The position numbers and the translations under genes were made by a program. Below the pieces are notes generated by a model. That model was not told the origin of the DNA. It saw only the letters and a list, made by a program, of their open reading frames with translations, and ran no database searches. A DNA stretch of 64,000 bases from a virus: positions 1 through 64,000 of IMG/VR virus record IMGVR_UViG_3300005099_000065. The stretch is one strand, 5' to 3'. Positions 26,578 to 34,812 of this stretch are shown in pieces. Position 1 is the first letter of the stretch, and every line of letters begins with the position of its first letter.

Positions 26578-29500
26578 ATGGCTGAATTACTTCTTACAGT
26601 ACGAGCAAAAAATTTGGCTAGTCCTGAGCTCCAACGCATCGCATCTGTTGCTTCCAAACCAATAGTGCCTCCCTGGTTAAAAGCAGTTGGTCTGTTTTAT
26701 CTAGGACATGAATTTAGGCGATTAGCTTCCTCGTACTCAAGCGTGCATTCTCAGTTGGACGTCTTTTTGGTTCAAATCGCCACTGTGAAAAAGGTTTCGC
26801 TAGAAGAGGCATCTCAAATTCTGTTCCAATTGAGAGACTTCGCCAGAACACTGCCATTCAAGACCTCTGACGTGATTCAGGCTTGGACATTGTTGAACAG
26901 TGCTGGATTTCCTGTGGGTATAGAATCCTTAAGACACATTGCTGACACAGCTTTTGTATTCAATCGTACTATGACAGATGTGGCTCAGGCTATGATAAGC
27001 CAAGAAACTGAAGTGTTAAGACGATTAGGTGTCATCATACAAAGAGGACAAAAATCTATCCGAGTTTCCTCCAAAAATCTCAACACTGAAATTGAAAAAT
27101 CTCGATATGCTTTGTTCCGAGCCATCCAACAAAGCCAAAAAGCTTATGAAGGAGCATCGTCCCAAGCTTATCACAATGTGCAAGGTCTGGTAGCCATATT
27201 CAGCAGTGAATGGTGGGAGTTTTTGGCCAATGTGAGGATGAAAGGATTTGGCGATTATTTGATGGCAACTTTGACCTCTTTATTGCATTGGGTTGAGAGC
27301 AAAAGACGAGAAGGCACTTTGGAAAGATGGGCTCAAAGGATATCCCAAACCTTGGTCTCCCTCACTGCTTTGGCAATGAAAGGATTTCGGATGCTTTTGG
27401 AATCTGTTATTGTGGTTGGAGAAGCCTTGAGAGACTTTTTGAAACTCATTATTGATTTCAAACAAGCTTTCTCATTGAAACCAACTGAAGTACGAGCATC
27501 AGTCCCTTCATTAACCACTCCCGATTTGACTTTGGAAGCCGAGCAAGCTGTTGCCCAGATGGTAGAGGCTTTGAAAGAGCTTTGTTATTCAAACACAGAC
27601 TTTCTGCAGCAAGTGGAAAGAAGATACAGAGAAAATCGCAAACTCACTTTGCAACTCATCCAACTCCGAGCCCAGACAACTCAAATGGCTTCCCAATCCA
27701 ACTTGGGCACATTAGTTGAACAAGCCGAACAAATCAAAAGGAAACAAGAACAGCTGAAACAAGCAGAAAAATTAGCCAAAAAGCAAGAGAGCTATTTCTC
27801 CAAGCTCTTGGACAAAATGAAAGACACTGCTGTGGGGCTGGAAAAGAGCTATGAGTTGGAGATAGAGACATATGCTCGCACAAATGAAGAACAAGAGCTC
27901 ATACGTGCCAAATTCCACAAGTTGTGGATAGAAGCAATAGAAAAGCGCACTCAACAGATAGAACAATTCTTGAAGGATCTACCTGGTGACGAAAGACAAA
28001 TTCAAGAACAAAAGCTTCAACTTGTGATGATTCACATAAAGGAATTGAATCAACTTGTTGGCTCATATCATGAAAAATTTCTCCAATCTCCTTCAATAGC
28101 TGTAGAGGCTTACCAATCTCATTCTGTGGTAGTGATTAAGAGAGCGAAACAATTGTTGAAGGTTGTGGAAGATTTGCCCTATGTTGAAACAGGTGAACCT
28201 TATGCAAAGCTAAGCGAGATTTGGGAAAAATTGTTCATGGCGAAAGTGATAATAATTGAAGGCAAAAAGTACGAGGGTTTTTTCATAGTTTTGAACAAAC
28301 TTCCATCTGATTTAAAAACCTCATTGTCCCCCATGGTCGAACAATTAAAGTCGACTTTTTCAGTCAAGGCTTTGCAAGAATGGTGGAATGAAGTTTGGAC
28401 AAGTCGAGCCACCCAAATGTTTTTTGGTCTTTTTGACAGACTTTTTCACGCCAAACCAGCACCACCTTCATTTTGGAACACCTTCAAGAGAACGCTTTTG
28501 AAAGCTTTAGAAGAAGCGGCTAAGAAACTGGTAGCAAAGCTGCTAGTTTCCCTTTTCAGAATCACCATTGGAGAATTAGGTTGGTTTATGTTTTCATTGC
28601 AAGGTGAAAGGATTGTAATGGCACTGCTTGGATTGTTTGGAATAGACTTGAGTCCTGCTGCTCAACAAATCGCCAAAGCAGGATGGTTCACAGGTTTCGT
28701 GATTCATCCTATTTATGGAGGTTTGGTAGGTGCGTTCATTGGAGCTTTGTTAGGTAAATTGTTTGATGTGTTTGGATTGTTTAGAGCGTCCAAAACTATT
28801 TACAGATTTGTGGGTCCTATTTACAGCATATACATCTCGCCCAGAATCTGGATGGGAGGAGGAGGAAAGGGATTTGAAACAGCTGTCACAGTCGATCATC
28901 TGGTTATTCCTAGTTTGGGAGCTCAATTTGGTTGGAAAATGGCAGTGGCTCAAAGGATATCCCGAGTGCAAATGTATGTCCAACAATTCATATCATCCAA
29001 ATTGGGAAGCAACATCCCTTATGCACAAAGTGCTGCATCGATTGCTTACTACAGAGCCATAGTTAATTCAAATGAATGTGCTCCTGAAGGATATCCTGAA
29101 GCTGTATTCATATCAATCCGAAATCCTCAAGAGGCTTTAATCAAAATGGAAAGATTTTTGTGGCGTTTTGCTGTCTATTACATACAAGAACTGGTTTTTG
29201 CTCAATCTGTGTTCAAAGCTCTTCCTCCACAACAAGCTCGTTCTACATATTTGCAATATTTGCATTATGCCGTAGCCCAAGCCAGGAGATCCTTGCCAAT
29301 CGTCTCTTCAAGTGGATGGGCTAGATGGCAAGAAAGAGTATATTCCAAATCACTAGGCGAAGCGTCAAAGCTCGTGATGTCAGCCAAGCGAGAACGCTAT
29401 TACACCAAAGAGACGTACATGACCCAGATAATGACACCAATCAAATATGCTCCATATCCCTACACAGTGATAAGAAGAGTGCCTACTGGTTACAAAACAG

Positions 29501-29985
29501 TGACATATGAGAGAAAAGTACCCGTGGTCCACCTCAGAGAAATTGGCGAAAGGATTATTCCATTTGAAACACCATGGGGAATAGAGGAAAGACGAATCAA
29601 AATTTATGAACAATATATCACATATGAAACCAAGACAGAAGTAAAGAAAATCCCAATTGGTTATGAAACACGTAAAGTAATCAAATACTTACAACGACCC
29701 ATAGCATGGAAGGTGAAATATGTGAGACAAACGAGATGGACTCCACTCATATCACCCGAAGAAATGGAGCTTTTACATCCTCAATATCTGCCAGCAGCTT
29801 TGCACAGATTCCATCCTGGTGATTTCCTAGAAGTGTCCTATGGTTCAAAAGCAGAGCTGGTTGAAAAGATTTTACCCGAACAAACATTTGATGTGAATAT
29901 TGAAATAACAGACATAGATGGAACGTATGTAGATGAAAGCCTGAGACCCATTGTGAGACAAATCATGTCCAGCTTGGGAGGTTAA
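26578..29985 (+). CDS. Tape measure protein 2 (paralogue)
   Basis: 1135 residues, starting 1 base after tape measure 1. Its first ~270 residues align with the start of protein 1: LTVRAKNLASPEL, RTLPFKTSDVIQAWTLLNSA, DTAFVFNRTMTDVAQAMI, ETEVLRRLGVII, and later the hydrophobic LFGIDLSP (LENVFGFDLSP in protein 1). It is longer, with a glycine-rich hydrophobic stretch (about 690-740), then a large C-terminal region of basic strands (about 940-1040: TYMTQIMTP, TVIRRVPTGYKTV, KTEVKKIPIGYETRK) made of similar repeats. Probably a second tail-length or tip protein. Confidence 0.65.
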   Translation: MAELLLTVRAKNLASPELQRIASVASKPIVPPWLKAVGLFYLGHEFRRLASSYSSVHSQLDVFLVQIATVKKVSLEEASQILFQLRDFARTLPFKTSDVIQAWTLLNSAGFPVGIESLRHIADTAFVFNRTMTDVAQAMISQETEVLRRLGVIIQRGQKSIRVSSKNLNTEIEKSRYALFRAIQQSQKAYEGASSQAYHNVQGLVAIFSSEWWEFLANVRMKGFGDYLMATLTSLLHWVESKRREGTLERWAQRISQTLVSLTALAMKGFRMLLESVIVVGEALRDFLKLIIDFKQAFSLKPTEVRASVPSLTTPDLTLEAEQAVAQMVEALKELCYSNTDFLQQVERRYRENRKLTLQLIQLRAQTTQMASQSNLGTLVEQAEQIKRKQEQLKQAEKLAKKQESYFSKLLDKMKDTAVGLEKSYELEIETYARTNEEQELIRAKFHKLWIEAIEKRTQQIEQFLKDLPGDERQIQEQKLQLVMIHIKELNQLVGSYHEKFLQSPSIAVEAYQSHSVVVIKRAKQLLKVVEDLPYVETGEPYAKLSEIWEKLFMAKVIIIEGKKYEGFFIVLNKLPSDLKTSLSPMVEQLKSTFSVKALQEWWNEVWTSRATQMFFGLFDRLFHAKPAPPSFWNTFKRTLLKALEEAAKKLVAKLLVSLFRITIGELGWFMFSLQGERIVMALLGLFGIDLSPAAQQIAKAGWFTGFVIHPIYGGLVGAFIGALLGKLFDVFGLFRASKTIYRFVGPIYSIYISPRIWMGGGGKGFETAVTVDHLVIPSLGAQFGWKMAVAQRISRVQMYVQQFISSKLGSNIPYAQSAASIAYYRAIVNSNECAPEGYPEAVFISIRNPQEALIKMERFLWRFAVYYIQELVFAQSVFKALPPQQARSTYLQYLHYAVAQARRSLPIVSSSGWARWQERVYSKSLGEASKLVMSAKRERYYTKETYMTQIMTPIKYAPYPYTVIRRVPTGYKTVTYERKVPVVHLREIGERIIPFETPWGIEERRIKIYEQYITYETKTEVKKIPIGYETRKVIKYLQRPIAWKVKYVRQTRWTPLISPEEMELLHPQYLPAALHRFHPGDFLEVSYGSKAELVEKILPEQTFDVNIEITDIDGTYVDESLRPIVRQIMSSLGG

Positions 29986-29987
29986 AT

Positions 29988-30557
29988 ATGGCAACCATAA
30001 ATTTTTTGGTGGAATGGGAAACAGCATGGGAACCACCTCAAGGACCCAAGCTATTGTCCAGAGTGTTAACCAACTTGGACAAGAGGATCTTCACTTCGGG
30101 TTTTTTGGACAGATTTTGGAACAAAGTGGCAAGGAACATTGGCAGAGCAGTGGCTGAGAAATTTGAAACCAAACCAGGTTGGCCTCCATTGAAACCTCGT
30201 TACAGAAAATGGAAAGAGTCAGCTGTGGCTCATGGATGGAAAGTGAAAGTGGGAGTTTTCGGCAAAAAGGTGGCAAAATTCACAGAAATGGGCAAACTGA
30301 CAGGAATCATGTATGAATCGGCTACTCGCAAAAGACGTTGGGCGAACATTTTTGAAATCCGAGACGAACCTCACTTTCGCAAAGCCCATTTCAAATATGC
30401 CATCGACTTAACCAAACTTCCTTATGCTCGCAAATTTGACACCATTCGACCCTTCTTTTACCTCACGGCTGAAGAAGCAAACAAAGTGATGAAAAATCTG
30501 CATTTGATTTGCTGGAGAGAAATGAGAAAAGTGATAAAACAACAAATGGGGGTATGA
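29988..30557 (+). CDS. Tail completion / virion morphogenesis protein (Mu G / HK97 gp10-like)
   Basis: 189 residues behind GGGAGG. Basic helical protein with GWPPLKPRYRKWK (about 64-76) and several Trp residues, the profile of the Mu-G/gp10 family that finishes the head-tail interface. It sits after the tape measures, not before the tube as is usual, so gene order is rearranged. Confidence 0.5.
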   Translation: MATINFLVEWETAWEPPQGPKLLSRVLTNLDKRIFTSGFLDRFWNKVARNIGRAVAEKFETKPGWPPLKPRYRKWKESAVAHGWKVKVGVFGKKVAKFTEMGKLTGIMYESATRKRRWANIFEIRDEPHFRKAHFKYAIDLTKLPYARKFDTIRPFFYLTAEEANKVMKNLHLICWREMRKVIKQQMGV

Positions 30558-30558
30558 G

Positions 30559-30996
30559 ATGGCAAAAGACACCATCAATTACGTGGAACAAGGAATCGAG
30601 CAAATCAAAACAGTTTTGGAAAGCGAAAAATCATTCATTCAATACAAAGCTTTGCTTTCGTCTGATTCTCCTCACCTGACCAAATACCCTACCATCACCA
30701 TAGAATTTGACAGTGGAGAAGAGGAATGGATATCATTGCCTCGCAAAAAAAGATTACATCTGACTTATGTGGTGACTGTCTATTATGAAGAGTTTTCTGA
30801 AAGCACCAGAAGAGAAAAGGTGAGGCAGTTTTTAAACAATGTAGCAAATGTGTTAAGAGAGAATTATGATTTCAGTGGTTGGGCTTTGTACTCAGACATC
30901 CTGGATGTGACTCCTTACATCATTGCAAGAGGAGAAAAGTTGATAGCAGGAGGAGCGATTCGAATCACATTGCACAAGGATATAAGCATCAGTTAG
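30559..30996 (+). CDS. Tail terminator-like protein (lambda U-like)
   Basis: 145 residues, ATG 1 base after the previous stop. Alpha-beta pattern: an N-terminal helix (INYVEQGIEQIKTVLES), strands TITIEFDSGEEE and LHLTYVVTVYY, a helix (REKVRQFLNNVANVLREN) and a final strand pair (GAIRITLHKD). This is the fold pattern of tail-terminator subunits. Last gene of the plus-strand tail block, facing the terminase. Confidence 0.5.
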   Translation: MAKDTINYVEQGIEQIKTVLESEKSFIQYKALLSSDSPHLTKYPTITIEFDSGEEEWISLPRKKRLHLTYVVTVYYEEFSESTRREKVRQFLNNVANVLRENYDFSGWALYSDILDVTPYIIARGEKLIAGGAIRITLHKDISIS

Positions 30997-31036
30997 CAAC
31001 GAGATGTGTTCAATTTTTGTGTTTAAAAACATTACG

Positions 31037-31050
31037 CATGTTCTTACATG
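31037..31050. terminator. Small hairpin between convergent tail and terminase genes
   Basis: CATGT (31037-31041) pairs with ACATG (31046-31050) across TCTT. The 93-base gap 30997-31089 is where the plus-strand tail genes and the minus-strand terminase converge. No T run follows; weak evidence. Confidence 0.2.
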
Positions 31051-31089
31051 TACCACTTGGTTTGATGTGTGGGATTTGCTCAAATCTGC

Positions 31090-32601
31090 TTAAAAATGAC
31101 GCCAATATTGAGACGAGCCTGGCTGAGGGTTAGACACGATTGGGGTGTCTACTACTTTTTGGATTTGAACTCGTCGGATTTCTCCCCCTGAATGAGGTAT
31201 TTCATCTTCATTTAGCGGACGTCTCAATCTTTGTTCCACCTCATAATCTGGCTGTTCTTGCCACATCAAAATTATCATTCCCAAAGCACTCAAACAGTCC
31301 AAACTTTTGCCCTTAGCCGTGCGGGAAATGCGAACGCCCATTTGAGTGGTTTCCATAGTGGCATTGCGCAATTCCCAAATCAGTCTTTCATGATATGGGA
31401 AAGATATCAAACCATTTATAAACAAAGATTTCAAAGCAGGAGCTAATCGATAAGGATTGGGCTGGAGAACTTTGGCTTCAATCCCTCGCTGTTGTAGCCT
31501 TTGGTTCAAAAACACACTTTGCCAAGGGTCACTGATCACTGTCAAATCAGGATACCATTCATCTGCCTGTATCACATAATTTTCTATTTCACTGATTTGC
31601 ACTGGGTCCTCTGTGCTTCCCTTCCAAATTTGAATGTCCTCTAAGGCTATGAAGTCATCTTTGGTTTTGGCTACAATGGCCACAGCCAAATCATGAGTCA
31701 AACCCACATCCAAACCCAACCAATAACGGCACAATGGATCTGGTTTTTTAAATCCCCATTGCATATCAGGGTTGACTGCTGATTCTATTAGCTCTGGAGA
31801 CAAAAACTTAGCACCCTGTGTTTTCACCCATTTGTTCAAAATAAGACGTGCAAAAGTAGCATCATCCATATTGTCCCGACAATTACGCAACCAGTTGTCT
31901 GTTATCCAGGGAGGTTTTAACATTGGATTGGTGTAAAGATCCTCTGGTTCCCAATAATACCAGTTGGAAGGACAATTTTTGCGACATTTTTCCCTGATTT
32001 CCCAACAAATCCCTCTCTGGTCTTCACCAGCATTGGTGATGAGAATTCCCTTGGCGTGAGGTTTGATAGCCGAAGCAAACATGGCGTCAAACAGCTTGCG
32101 GTCTGGCTGATTCCAAAATTCATCAAACACGTACAAATCTGGATTGTATTGGTGGGTGAGCTCATATTTGGAACTCAAAACCTTCAATTGAATCCCTCGA
32201 GCAGGAAAGTCTATTTTGCCCACCTTGGCTTCTAAAACACCATGAAAATTCGGGTTGTATTCTATCAGCCTTCTGGCTTTGTTCCAAAGATATGCCGCCT
32301 GCTCTTCAGAACCACCCAAGAAATATCCCTCCCAAGCAGGATATTTCAGCCCATCTAAAAACAATCGAGTAACAGCCTCATATGCAACCAAAGTTGATTT
32401 ACCACTCTTTTTAGGCAACTGAATGTAATAAAGGGAATAACGAGGATCATCCAGCGGCTTTAAAATTTTGCGATATTGCCAGTCAGTAACACAATCTTTC
32501 AACAACTGTCCATTGTCCAAGACCCATTGCTCAAGACGAAACTTCATGTAATTTCTCTTGTATTCTTTGAGTAATTCGGCTGTGATACGAGGTGGACGCA
32601 T
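31090..32601 (-). CDS. terL: Terminase large subunit
   Basis: 503 residues on the minus strand. The ATPase domain has Walker A LPKKSGKST (62-70) and Walker B LYVFDEF (D160, E161), then a coupling motif ITNAGE (188-193). The nuclease domain has GLDVGLTHD (D298) and VISDP (D358), as in RNase H-like terminases. It cuts and pumps DNA into the head. Length is typical. It stands alone against the late strand, and its ATG is 8 bases from a -10-like hexamer, without a ribosome site. Confidence 0.9.
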   Translation of the reverse strand: MRPPRITAELLKEYKRNYMKFRLEQWVLDNGQLLKDCVTDWQYRKILKPLDDPRYSLYYIQLPKKSGKSTLVAYEAVTRLFLDGLKYPAWEGYFLGGSEEQAAYLWNKARRLIEYNPNFHGVLEAKVGKIDFPARGIQLKVLSSKYELTHQYNPDLYVFDEFWNQPDRKLFDAMFASAIKPHAKGILITNAGEDQRGICWEIREKCRKNCPSNWYYWEPEDLYTNPMLKPPWITDNWLRNCRDNMDDATFARLILNKWVKTQGAKFLSPELIESAVNPDMQWGFKKPDPLCRYWLGLDVGLTHDLAVAIVAKTKDDFIALEDIQIWKGSTEDPVQISEIENYVIQADEWYPDLTVISDPWQSVFLNQRLQQRGIEAKVLQPNPYRLAPALKSLFINGLISFPYHERLIWELRNATMETTQMGVRISRTAKGKSLDCLSALGMIILMWQEQPDYEVEQRLRRPLNEDEIPHSGGEIRRVQIQKVVDTPIVSNPQPGSSQYWRHF

Positions 32602-32616
32602 TTATAATTATTATAA
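32602..32616. promoter_or_regulatory. Symmetric divergent promoter between terminase and tail-tip genes
   Basis: The entire 15-base intergenic gap is TTATAATTATTATAA, a palindrome around one central base. It offers a TATAAT on each strand (32603-32608 plus; 32615-32610 minus), each ending exactly 8 bases before an ATG. No clear -35 is seen on either side. Both mRNAs would be leaderless. Confidence 0.6.
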
Positions 32617-34812
32617 ATGGCTATTCAATGGTTACCTGATAACAAGCTGGAAGGAGTTACCAGGCTCACTGATTTAGATGATGAGGTGGTGCTCAATTCT
32701 GTCCCAAACCATGGAACAGAATATCTAAATGATTACAATACAGCCACACTTTGGAGCGCCAAAAGCAAATCAGATGTTGAAATCGTTGCTGATTTGGGTT
32801 CTAGTGTAGCCATCGACACCTGCATAGTGCTGGGCACTTTGAAAAGTGCTGATTCTTTAACAATTGGATATTCGAGCGATGGAACTTATTTCACTGAAGA
32901 ACAAATCTCTAAACCTGTTTATGGAACTGGATTTGGAACACTAGTTGAAACTCAAAGTTATCAGTTTTGGAGATTGAGCATAAACACATCCAATTTGCCA
33001 GCTATAAGAAGGGGCAGAACCAAAGCTAGTTTTGGTAGACCTAGCGAGAATAGATTTGGATTGAATCCCAATGACGACCTTTGGTGGTCTATCGGAAATA
33101 AAATTTGTGATTGGGTACATGAAAGGTTACATCACTTACAAGGAGCAATACGATTCTTATTTGTACCTAAATGGTCAGGCACTAGCTTGGGAACCAAAAC
33201 TTTGTTGTCTATTTGCACTGACTACCATTATTCTTATTTATCCATTTGTAAACTAGGGAATGAAATAGAAGCTCGGATTTATGGAGCAGGAGCAAATTAT
33301 TATTCGACTAAAATTTCAGGTACTTCAATTGTACCTTATGGCACTTATCACTTAGTCTTCACTTGGTGCCAAAGACATGAAGTCATCCCTTCTTATTATA
33401 TGGCTTTGTACTTGAATGGACAATTGGGGACTTACAATGAAGGATCTAAAGCCATTGCCAGGATAGGGCATCTAGATATAGATCTATATTTTAGGCTAGG
33501 TCGAGGAGCTAGAACAGGAGATGGCACTTTTGCTTATGATGGAGATGTAGCTATTGAAAGCTTAGCTGTTGAAGATGAGTGGTGGGGAAGCTCTAAGGTT
33601 GAAAAGGATTATCTTGAAGGAACTCGCACTCTAGTCAGACCTCAACTCAGATTCTTAGCTCCATTCATTGCTCCTGACAGCGAACTGCCAGGGCACTTAG
33701 AAAAAGATCCCGATTATGGGTATGGTTGGGTGGAAAGTGATGCTTTCTATTGGCGACTTTCACAAGAAGAAACTGATTTCATTGCTCGAGTTAATAATAA
33801 AGTTGAAACTTCATGGGAATATGATCAAGAACCAGAACAAATCGGAACTGCTACAAAAGATTTCACCACTAATACAATCAAAAATTATTACGCAATCATT
33901 GGAAGCTTACTAGTACCAACTAGCCAAGGCACTTTAGATGCTGGCTTATCATTTGTCAAGCCAATAAATCCAGGTTACCATTTTGGTCACGTTTGGGTCC
34001 ATACTTCTGACAATCCTTATACAATGAAATACACCTTCAACATTTTTGAAACTGACGGAAGCGTTAGTTTATTTGGAACTGATTTGTTGAAAGGCACTTG
34101 GAATCGTATTGAATATCAGATTTTTGTGGACAGCCAACAAAATTTAAAATGGCGTTTTGGATTATGGGGGACTGTCAATTATTCAGGTACTGGAACATAT
34201 GCAATTATTACCAGTGAGATAACTTTGTACAAAGCCGTCACAGATACAGGCACAGGACATTGGTACAGCAGCGCTGGAACATTTGTGGATATACTTACTT
34301 TAGGCACGGTCAAAAAATGGTATTTTTATAAAGCTGGTACTTGTGGAGTTTGGTATGGAGCACCAAGCGGAACCAAACCAGTCACTCACTGGTGTATGGA
34401 GGTTGGTACTGTGGGACCTACTGTGTTTAATTGGAAAACCAAAAGCGAAAAACATCAAATTTATGAATGGTTTCTAGGTAAGAAAACTGAATTAAGCGAA
34501 AATCCTGAAGCCAATTACAGGTTGATAGATCGTTTTGACGTGGAAAAACAAAAGACCAAAGGTGGAAAATCATTTACATATTTCAGATATTCATATCGCT
34601 CTTGGCAGTTCACTTATTCCACAATCAGCGAGGCAGATAAAGAAACGCTAAGACAAATAGTGAAAAAAGCTAAAGGTCCTTACAAACCGATTTACATGAT
34701 TTTGTTTCCTGACAATCCAGAGCCAATCAGAGTGACATTGGAATCAGAACATGAATGGCAAGACATGATTGGTGGATGGAATTACACTTTAATCTTATCT
34801 GAAGAAAAATGA
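32617..34812 (+). CDS. Tail tip protein with lectin-like domains (distal-tail-like)
   Basis: 731 residues, ATG 32617 without ribosome site. Residues ~60-130 resemble a discoidin-like sandwich (VEIVADLGSSVAIDTCIVLG). Residues ~160-320 resemble a concanavalin/LamG jelly roll (GTYHLVFTWCQ, YMALYLNGQLG, DIDLYFRLGRGA). The C-terminal ~120 residues end in a beta domain (EPIRVTLESEHEWQDMIGG) typical of distal tail proteins. Likely carries host-glycan binding at the tail tip. Confidence 0.55.
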   Translation: MAIQWLPDNKLEGVTRLTDLDDEVVLNSVPNHGTEYLNDYNTATLWSAKSKSDVEIVADLGSSVAIDTCIVLGTLKSADSLTIGYSSDGTYFTEEQISKPVYGTGFGTLVETQSYQFWRLSINTSNLPAIRRGRTKASFGRPSENRFGLNPNDDLWWSIGNKICDWVHERLHHLQGAIRFLFVPKWSGTSLGTKTLLSICTDYHYSYLSICKLGNEIEARIYGAGANYYSTKISGTSIVPYGTYHLVFTWCQRHEVIPSYYMALYLNGQLGTYNEGSKAIARIGHLDIDLYFRLGRGARTGDGTFAYDGDVAIESLAVEDEWWGSSKVEKDYLEGTRTLVRPQLRFLAPFIAPDSELPGHLEKDPDYGYGWVESDAFYWRLSQEETDFIARVNNKVETSWEYDQEPEQIGTATKDFTTNTIKNYYAIIGSLLVPTSQGTLDAGLSFVKPINPGYHFGHVWVHTSDNPYTMKYTFNIFETDGSVSLFGTDLLKGTWNRIEYQIFVDSQQNLKWRFGLWGTVNYSGTGTYAIITSEITLYKAVTDTGTGHWYSSAGTFVDILTLGTVKKWYFYKAGTCGVWYGAPSGTKPVTHWCMEVGTVGPTVFNWKTKSEKHQIYEWFLGKKTELSENPEANYRLIDRFDVEKQKTKGGKSFTYFRYSYRSWQFTYSTISEADKETLRQIVKKAKGPYKPIYMILFPDNPEPIRVTLESEHEWQDMIGGWNYTLILSEEK

